Program-made: the position numbers and the translations under genes | Shown here: piece by piece, positions 56,884 through 64,000 of the stretch | Layout of the letters: every line of letters starts with the position of its first letter | Position numbering within the stretch: position 1 is the stretch's first letter | Assembly: GCF_029227915.1 (NCBI RefSeq) | Contig: NC_079888.1 | Location: forward strand, 2,431,001 to 2,495,000 | Origin: Hydractinia symbiolongicarpus | Taxonomy: Eukaryota; Cnidaria; Hydrozoa; Anthoathecata; Hydractiniidae | Length of the DNA: 64,000 nucleotides | Direction: 5' to 3' | The notes under the pieces: model-generated | What the model was told of the DNA's origin: nothing | The model's database searches: none | What the model saw: the letters and a program-made list of their open reading frames with translations, nothing else

Positions 56884-58247
56884 TTATTGGAGTTTCATTT
56901 CTTCTCTTGCTTGATGTTTTTCAAGTAATAATTCCATTGGAGGAGCAGCTGTTGCAGCAATATTTTGACGTAATGCTTTAGTACATTCTCGTCCAATCCC
57001 TACGCGATTAACATTTCCCTTGTCAACATGACGTCTCCATAGTATTTCTGCCATGAGTCCTATAATGCACATATATAGATATACATTTTTATTCCTTTTT
57101 TATATATACATATATTTTACCATATGTTTTAGTTTTACATAATTTTATTATTGTATATAACTATTGTAAAGATAACTATTGTAAAGATAATAAACGTTAG
57201 TTGAACTTAGAACATACTTCGTATATAGATATAGTCCTTTGGTTTAGGTACTGCTACTAAAAACCATTGCTTTGTCCTCTTTCCATATCTGCGGACATAA
57301 ACAAGTGAACCATCTTTTTTTTGAAGCTGTCCTCGATTTAAATGACGGTTAAAGTCCAAATATGCTAATTGATATCATTTTTGTACCCAATGCGCTTTGG
57401 ACAGTAGGCTAACACAAAACATTGGCAAAAGACTTGCACCTGCAAACAGTAAAGCTTTGAAATCACATATAGCTATATATATATATATATATATATATAT
57501 CATGCTTTCCAGAAACAAATCAGCCAGCTACTCTTGTATATAATTTACAAATTTGCTGTATATACTTTAATATTTCCATCGATGGGAAATTTGAATCTTT
57601 TTTAGTACATTCAATCTCCATTTCAGTTTTAGCCTTTTTTGAGCTAACAATAACAACACGTGGTGTATCATTAGGACCAGTTATTGAAGACTTTGTGTTA
57701 CTGCTGCTATCATATGTTGGCGAAAATAAGCATGAGAGAGGTGAAGTAAAAGAAATCGATGAATCTTTAGACGAGCTACTTGATGACTGTCTGTTCTTTT
57801 TTAGTACTACAACTTCACCTAAATAAATAAAATAAAATTTTATGTAACTTTCTATAGCTAGCTAGAAGCCATCATGTCAATAACTATTTTTATAAGATAT
57901 CTGATGTTTCTTTTTACTTTTTATACCAACTAAACTTAGCTAGCTAGGCAGTCTGACAATCTGATTAAAGTTAGATCACAGTTTGCAATTATTTTCTTAC
58001 TGCATGGAGTATGCACCATTCTCTTTGAAGAGTTTAGTAACATAATACTGTTTCTGGAATCTTTATTGTGGTGTGCCCTCAAAACTTCATGAACCCAAGT
58101 GAAGAAATATTGGTTGTATAAAAACTTTAACTCTTCTTTTAGACGTATTAAGTTCTCGTAGCACTCCTTTGCCTTCTCTCCAGTTCCAAGGTAAACTCTA
58201 TACTTGCTTCCCCTAACAATCTTTGGTGCTTTTGAGGAGCTAGCCAT
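56884..58247 (-). pseudogene. Unrecognised four-exon gene paired with the P2X7-type gene
   Basis: Exon A 58247-58001 starts at ATG (MASSSKAPKIVRG) and ends before GTAAGA. Exon B 57818-57532 continues in phase with a Ser-rich segment and ends at GTAGCT. Exon C 57439-57218 has CPKRIGYKND, then after a one-base shift near 57365 YLDFNRHLNRGQLQKK and YGKRTKQWFLVAVPKPKDY; it ends at GTATGT. Exon D 57059-56884 (RLMAEILWRRHVDKG ... LRQNIAATAAPP) ends with TAA. All four junction phases agree. No family is named with certainty; the basic C-terminal half suggests nucleic-acid binding. The single frameshift implies a recent copy. Confidence 0.55.
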
Positions 58248-58259
58248 GTTGAAACCCTA

Positions 58260-59369
58260 GCAGTTTGACATGAGCTATCGCACGCTTCAGTGCTGGCCAA
58301 AGCTATCAAAACTACACTTAGCCCTGGGTAATTTTAAAAAAAATGTGGTTTTGCCTTATGATTTTCAAATTTTTGCTGCTGATATCAGCATATTTTGGGC
58401 CTCGAGTGCCACACCTCCGTATATATAGGAGTAAATTATCTTTAATTGAGACAAAATGCCATAAACAAAAACATTTTAGTCAGAACATCTAGAACAACAA
58501 AAATCACTACACTTAAGGTACCAGAATTACTACATGTTAAATAAAAATTGTTTCGTCATATTGCATGTAACCGATGTATATAGCTAAGTTTAGTTACACA
58601 AAACGTGAAAAATACATTATTTGCATACACAAATTGTGAAAAATACATTATTTGCTTAAAAACAGTCCTTAAACTCTTCTTAAATATTATGTAATACTTT
58701 TTTAAAAGTTGTTGTGGCTTGTTAATTTAAGCTTAGAATGTCAATTAAAATAAGTTACAGTCACATTCTTAGCAAAGACCACTAAGATTAGCTTACATGT
58801 AAAAAGCAACATAAAACTGAAGCTAACATAAGGTAGCTAATAGCTGGTCACTTAAATATAAACTGGAGACTTAGCTAGGTATAAAGAACATGGCTACATA
58901 TTTATAAATTCCTAGCTACCTAGCTAGTTGTTGTTGGTGTGGTTGATGCTAGCTAACAAACATGTCTCGCATCAATAATATCATCAAAACTTTAAAAAAC
59001 ATAAACAAACCTTACAGAAACCTTTCTATACTTCATTTATATACCATGCCCCTTTTTAAATGCTTTTGTAAAGATTTATTTTGAAGGCAAGAGAAGACAA
59101 ATGCTTAAAAAGGACAGCCATCTTTTTTGCAAACACAATTTCCGTTACTTTGTGCTTGAACTTCATTTAACAAACCACACAAAACTCGCGGCTTTTCACG
59201 ACAAAGAAGACATATTTTTTTCGGCAACATCAAAAATTTTTTTCGGCAACATCAAAGGAAAATGACGATATCAACTTTGCCTGTCACAGAGACACGGAAC
59301 TGGCGTATTATTATATAGATGAGACATTTACATATGAGACCTTTAAATTATAGCCCCCTTCTCATAGAT
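58260..59369. other. Non-coding stretch
   Basis: AT-rich with many AGCTAGCT motifs. A tandem pair of TTTTTTTCGGCAACATCAAA lies at about 59212-59256. No gene recognised. Confidence 0.4.
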
Positions 59370-59648
59370 GATGATGTGACAAAACAGCTAGCTGTAATGA
59401 TATTTTTTGTCTAATGACAGCTGGTTCTACTATAGTTAGAGGTTGCAACCTTCTAGAGATTTTTCAAAAAAGCAAAATCCCCCTTTTTGCAAGGATTTCC
59501 TAAAAACATTGACCGTAAAAGGCAGAAAAATACAACAGCGACAGAACACAACACTAAACAATAAATATTAAAGCAATTCAAAATGAATTGAATAGGTACA
59601 AATGAGATAAATAAAACTTATCATAACGTGAATATCCTTAAACGGATT
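59370..59648 (-). repeat. RLE-USP subfamily 2 3' end, 5'-truncated copy
   Basis: Almost identical to 42232-42515, with the hairpin at 59437-59455. Homology stops at TTAAACGGATTAG near 59648. Confidence 0.8.
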
Positions 59649-60794
59649 AGTAGAAATGAAAATTGAACAATTTATTAGTAGAGCTGTCCTACATTAGAAA
59701 AGTAATGAGTTGTAGCATCATTGACGCAGAAGTAGGGCTAGGAAAATACAGTGCGCTTACAATACATTGCAAATAAATTACAAAGTAATTGGGCGAATGA
59801 AAAAGCTATTTTTGATTGTGAATTCTTTTCTCTCAAAGTTTCTTTATTTTATTCTCCGCACAATTCTGATAACTTAGCGCTCTTTTGGCTAATCATGGCA
59901 GTAAGAATGTACAAACACACGGGACAACAAGTCCTGAAAATTAGCGTAGACATTGATACTAAGTAAAAGTTACAGGAAAAAGTTTATCAAATTTTTTTTC
60001 TATTTTATACCCCCTTTTAACCTCATTCTAGGAATAATAGACACCCCTTTTAACCTCATTCTAGGAATAATAGACACCCTCTCAGAGGTCTCTTCAAGTA
60101 ATGGAAGACGGCTGTGACTGTTTATATGAAATTAGTTATACTCCAAAAAAATTTCCTTGCAACTTGCGAAATGCTTTACAACTTGTTTTTTAATTTCTAG
60201 TTGGACATTTTCCATTTTTTTTATAAATTTTTTTGACTGTTGTTGCACATGCTTATATTTTTAAACGCTTTGTTTTAGTGGTTCTAAACATAGAATAATG
60301 CAAATTGTGAGCAACCTCAATCGCATTGCATTTTTTTATCTTTCTGCCATCCCGTTATAAAAGAGACAAAGAACCTTGGGTCGAGGTTGAAATGTGAGTT
60401 TTGAAAATTCAAATAACTGTGTTGTATGTTTTTGATTGGTATTCCTTACATCGGTTGAATGAGAGATTCGGTGGATGCTCCCACGGGCATTCAGCTAGTC
60501 TTGTAATACTTTTCCGAAGTACTTGAATGCCGCAGTGTTTCAAACGTTTTGCTACACGATTTTGTCTAAACAGTTATGAGTCGAAGTCCACACGTTATGC
60601 GATAGAAAGAAAACAACGACCCCTGCGGTCTGAAAGATTTTGAAATTTCAAGTAGACCTTGAAGACGGAGATTGATTGGGTGAACAAATCACAAATATCA
60701 CAATTCCCAAATATTTTTGTAACTAACCCGCAATGATAAAATACAACTTAGTAAATAAAAAAGTATTCCAAAATAACAGTTAAAACTGTAACTA
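59649..60794. other. Non-coding stretch with a 33-bp tandem duplication
   Basis: 60011-60043 and 60044-60076 are identical units starting CCCCTTTTAACCTCATTC. A 71-codon frame at 59751-59966 is unrecognised. Nothing else. Confidence 0.4.
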
Positions 60795-61547
60795 GATGAA
60801 AAAGGTTTACAATACAGCAAGCTGCACTGAAGTATCTTGTCTACAGGGACGGTGGATGTAAATAAAATTGGGATTAGGCTCCCAGAAGAAGGTGCTGAAT
60901 ACACTTTCTTGCTTATTACAAGCATGAGTACTGTCCAACTTGGACCTATAACTATTCACTGAGAAAATCTTAAAGAGAAAAAACAATCCTTCAATCACAA
61001 ACAATACGACACAAGACAGATCTAACAACATAAACGGACTGGTTACAGAACAAACACAAATGGAAAAAATGTATATGTCAAAAATATATAATATAAAAAA
61101 AGAATTATATAAAACCCTCCTGTGCGCCAGAACTTGTGACTCTGGCTGTAGCTTTCCACATGTGTTACAGGGCCCCAACACTCAGCCTTACACAGGAGGT
61201 TGTCATGACAGGACCAGCCTGTACATATTTTGACTAAGGACAGCAGGGTTGTCAAGCCTGAAGACCAAGTTAGTAAACTTGGGCACCTTACTGAACTGGG
61301 GTAAAAAGTGGGGTCGTTACACCCAAAGACAAGCTGAAAGCAAACCCCCTTGCTAAGCTTCTTTTAAGTTACCAGAGAAGAGTGAGCTGAACTCTTTACC
61401 CTCTGGGTATTGACGGCAAACTGGTTCGAATGAACTAGCTGGGGTAATATAAAACCGCTCGGATTTACATTTTCCTCCCCCATGACCCTGGAAGTACAGG
61501 TTTTATAAACGTAATGATAAATGTATAAGAAAGAAAGAAAAAGCGGA
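60795..61547 (-). repeat. 3' UTR of the best RLE-USP retrotransposon copy
   Basis: Directly follows the USP stop at 61548. It contains CAGCTGGGGTAATATAAAACC near 61440, the GGGGTAAAAAGTGGGGTCGTTACAC box near 61300, the tract CAAACCCCCTTGCTAAGC near 61340, and the structured segment with stem 61126-61146 and outer stem CCTCCTGTG/CACAGGAGG. The 3' terminus is at about 60795-60815. Confidence 0.8.
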
Positions 61548-62402
61548 TCAACAGCGAACGTAACAAAGAATATAACATGAATTGTTGTTGAGAATAGGTG
61601 GAGAGCATTTGCAAACCGCTCTATCATTGCAGTGGTACCAAGAATTTGTGGCAGGATCCTTAACATAAGCCCAATAATGACCTGCGGTTAATGTACCGGA
61701 GTGATTAATTGTTGCTAACAATGAGTAGTTCTGATTAAACATTGTGTCCGTATCACTGACGAGAGGTAGTTGCAGGAGAGAGTCACGTAAAGAAACACAT
61801 TCAACAACTCTGTTGTCTTTTACCAGATGTTCACCATGTTTTAAAAACCTTTTAAGATGCAGGAATACGATTTCACTACTCCTGCTGATTTGCGTTTCTC
61901 TAGTACTCTCTCTATGTGCAAAGCATTGCGGACAAAACCACTTGTTTCCATCAGTTAGAATTTCCGGTTCTAAAAATTTGCTGACACAAGATTGGATTTT
62001 AGATGTCATTGGCAGTGTTAAAATGTCCTGCATTTCGACATTTACCGAGGTGCACAGGCAGGTGTTACAGCTTACGGACATTGAGATTTCAGTTGAGATT
62101 TTATCTGCAGCAATCGGGGAAAATCCCTTAAGGGCGTCCAAAACCACAAACAAAATCTCTGCTACATCTTGCTGAGTATTAAATTGGAAGTCCAGTTTCC
62201 CATCAGAGTGCATTTGACGTTCAAGGGCCCAGAGAAAATTCGAAGGGTCAACAGGTGACAATGATTGCTTCAGCTTCGCCATGTTAAGCGAAATAGACCT
62301 CGCAATAGGTGATAAATGAAACGATTCTGACCCACTCTGGCACCAGAGTGTTGGAATGGTACTTAATACTTGCAAAATGGCGTTGGCGTAACAAGTTTGC
62401 CT
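61548..62402 (-). pseudogene. Ubiquitin-specific protease (peptidase C19) domain of RLE-USP retrotransposon
   Basis: A cysteine protease of USP type that would remove ubiquitin from proteins. The Cys box (TCYANAILQVL) is at about 62366-62398, upstream of the first possible start in this frame. Within the 275-codon frame the QQD box is at residues 68-70 and the zinc ribbon uses C103/C106 and C148/C151. LHLKRF is at 173-178, the catalytic His is in AGHYWAY (H233), and Asp is in CNDRAV (D251). The domain ends the protein 24 residues later. GFLNKG, the first half of the Cys box, is in the upstream endonuclease frame; one base is missing inside the box, so the two frames were one. All other catalytic features are intact. 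Confidence 0.85.
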
Positions 62403-64000
62403 TTGTTTAAAAAACCGATGTTTTTATAGACACTAATTGGTTGAGTGTCATTTTTATTTTGGCTAACCTTTTTAGATGGCCCCTTTCGGCGAGATGAAAC
62501 ACCCTTGGTCTCCACAATGGGCAAAGCCTGCTTGGATTTGGGTAATTGCATTAAGGAGTCAGTTGACCAAACATTGGATTCACGTGCCAGCCAGATACAA
62601 AAAGAAGACCTCATACTGATTTTACCGAGATCATTTGCAGTGGAATAAGCAAGTTTGTTGGTGAAACCCATTCTTTTTAAACAGGCAGTGGTGGTTCTTG
62701 CACAATATCCTCTTGCTCCTACTTCCACTGCGAAGAAATCAACTTGCCAGCCATTAACCATAATCACATTCATTAAACAGGAATATTTGGCAACTTTTGT
62801 GGAGTGCCAAGCATTCATGTTTTCCTCACATGGGCAAGTGAGTTCTACAATAATAACGCGCTTAAGGTCATTTGAATATAACACAAGGTCCGGTTTAAGC
62901 TCAGAAATGGCAATATGGCTAGGAAACACATAGTTCGAGTGTGTGTCAGCAACAATCTTCCAATCTTTGGTAAGGTGCAGTATACCTGACACTTTAGATT
63001 TTGTATGTGCCTTTGACCCGGCTCTCAGAAAGGTTATTTTTTGACAATTTTTAGGAGGTTCAGAAGGAAGCTCAAAAATGAACTTTTTCAAGGTTTCTAC
63101 CAAATGGGTAAGTACAGAATCGTGTCTAAAGGTATATCTACCCTGGGAAAGAGCAGTTTTACAAGCACCAAGAATGTGAGCAGAAGTGCAAATTTCTTTG
63201 TGACATAGGAAACATGATGGTTCTGTATTTATTTTCCACCTCCTTAGGTTACTTGGTGATGGCAGAACATCGTAAGTGGATTGCAGGCAGAAAGATAAGA
63301 GATTAGGAGGAGTTGCTAGGATGTTCTTCCATGAAAGATCAAACTTTACGTAGTTCTCCCATCTTGTCCATTGGCCCTGCACCTGAAGTTGCAGTGCCTT
63401 AGATAGATAGCTTTCCTCGTCAATCTCAGCCGATGTTTTTGCGATTAACTTTCTGTACTTGTGAGTGGTTTTTGGTGGTATTACTTCCACTTTACAAATG
63501 CCAAGACCGGTTCGTCCACGCTGTACAGGACCCCTTATGGTCTTGTACTTTAATTCACCCTCAGCTATGTTAACTGCATCGCTCACCTTCCAAGAACCTG
63601 CCTTTAAAGATGGATCGAGTGTTGACAGAATCGGATCTTTGGAGTGACGCAAAAGTAGGTGGCCGCTAATCTTTGCGGATTTTAAAATAGAAGTGAGGCT
63701 CTTAATGGGCAGAGGGCAAGGAGAGGAGTCAGCATATAGGGAAATGTTTGTGATGGAACTGTGTAAGTTCAGCCATTTTCGTATGAACACTGAAACCTTT
63801 TGCTCTAGGCGCCCAGCAACAGACATCGAGACCTCGTATATTAACAGTGGCCACTGAATTCGCGGGATCAAAAGATGTTGCAAGATCCAAAGTTTTTGCG
63901 CTCCAGTGTATAAGGACTTATTAATGACACCAAGCCCTTCTATCAGCTTTTCCTCCAATTCGTTGATGGACTTCCTGTCTGAGATAGAACAATCAATAAT
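62363..64000 (-). pseudogene. Non-LTR retrotransposon RT thumb, CCHC knuckle and restriction-like endonuclease
   Basis: The longest frame (531 codons, 63958-62363; the 5' part lies beyond the window). Residues 1-100 are the end of the RT (LIPRIQWPLLIYEV). LQVQGQWTRW is at 191-200. The knuckle CFLC...H...C spans 249-266 (CX2CX8HX4C) and RHD is at 278-280. The PD-(D/E)XK endonuclease has PD at 356-357, E372 in ELTCPCEEN and KVAKY at 388-392, followed by EVGARGY at 412-418. This is the R2/NeSL/Hero type of organisation, where the endonuclease nicks a DNA target for primed reverse transcription. After a basic linker the frame reads into the first half of the USP Cys box. It is listed as broken because of the junction frameshift. 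Confidence 0.85.

Noticed and set aside
59751-59966. 71-codon plus-strand frame
   Set aside because: No recognisable domain and no relative in the window; not enough to call a gene.
60807-61255. Minus-strand frames with hydrophobic content, also seen at 52857-53300
   Set aside because: The two are similar only because they sit in near-identical 3' UTR copies. They lie after the USP stop, overlap the structured segment and have no recognisable domain.
62363-62402. Programmed -1 frameshift between endonuclease and USP
   Set aside because: Another copy is shifted in the opposite direction and the Cys box itself is split, which fits random decay better.

Overview
The window reads as nuclear DNA of an AT-rich metazoan, most likely a cnidarian. 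Genes are split by short GT-AG introns, there are no operons or ribosome sites, and nearly every coding stretch belongs to a transposable element class common in cnidarian genomes (BEL/Pao, DIRS-like, Penelope-like, CR1/L2/Jockey-like, restriction-endonuclease non-LTR elements, P-like transposons, DUF6589 and P2X7-type genes). The species cannot be fixed from sequence alone, and no clear host housekeeping gene was found; one spliced exon pair at 30514-31023 is a candidate.

Layout. 1-6.1 kb: non-coding DNA and a decayed unrecognised gene. 6.1-6.5 kb: a tRNA-derived SINE with target-site duplications. 7.1-9.8 kb: a BEL/Pao relic. 9.8-11.2 kb: the 3' part of a minus-strand retrotransposon carrying a ubiquitin-specific protease (USP) domain. 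11.2-13.6 kb: a P-like transposase relic. 14.43-20.32 kb: a DNA transposon recognised by its terminal inverted repeats, with two convergent genes and a Penelope-like element carrying a hammerhead ribozyme between them. 21.5-30.5 kb: a DIRS-like element (gag, RT-RNase H, tyrosine recombinase) split by two minus-strand RLE-USP insertions and one SINE. 30.5-35 kb: an exon pair, a transposase-integrase relic, a long palindrome and a CR1/L2-like relic. 36-46.3 kb: more RLE-USP copies and fragments. 46.6-51.9 kb: a nearly intact convergent pair, RecQ-like helicase (+) and DUF6589 protein (-). 55.2-58.2 kb: a second compact convergent pair, P2X7-type cysteine-rich protein (+) and an unknown four-exon gene (-). 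60.8-64 kb: the best RLE-USP copy, running off the right edge.

The theme is one retrotransposon group present in about a dozen copies, all on the minus strand. Its body is RT palm/thumb, CCHC zinc knuckle, a PD-(D/E)XK restriction-like endonuclease (RLE), then a USP cysteine protease that ends the protein, followed by a long structured 3' UTR. Two subfamilies differ in 3' UTR but share a subterminal hairpin and a conserved box. Many copies are 5'-truncated, some to about 45 bp, as expected for target-primed reverse transcription. One 3' UTR region shows compensatory base changes between copies, which supports a conserved RNA fold.
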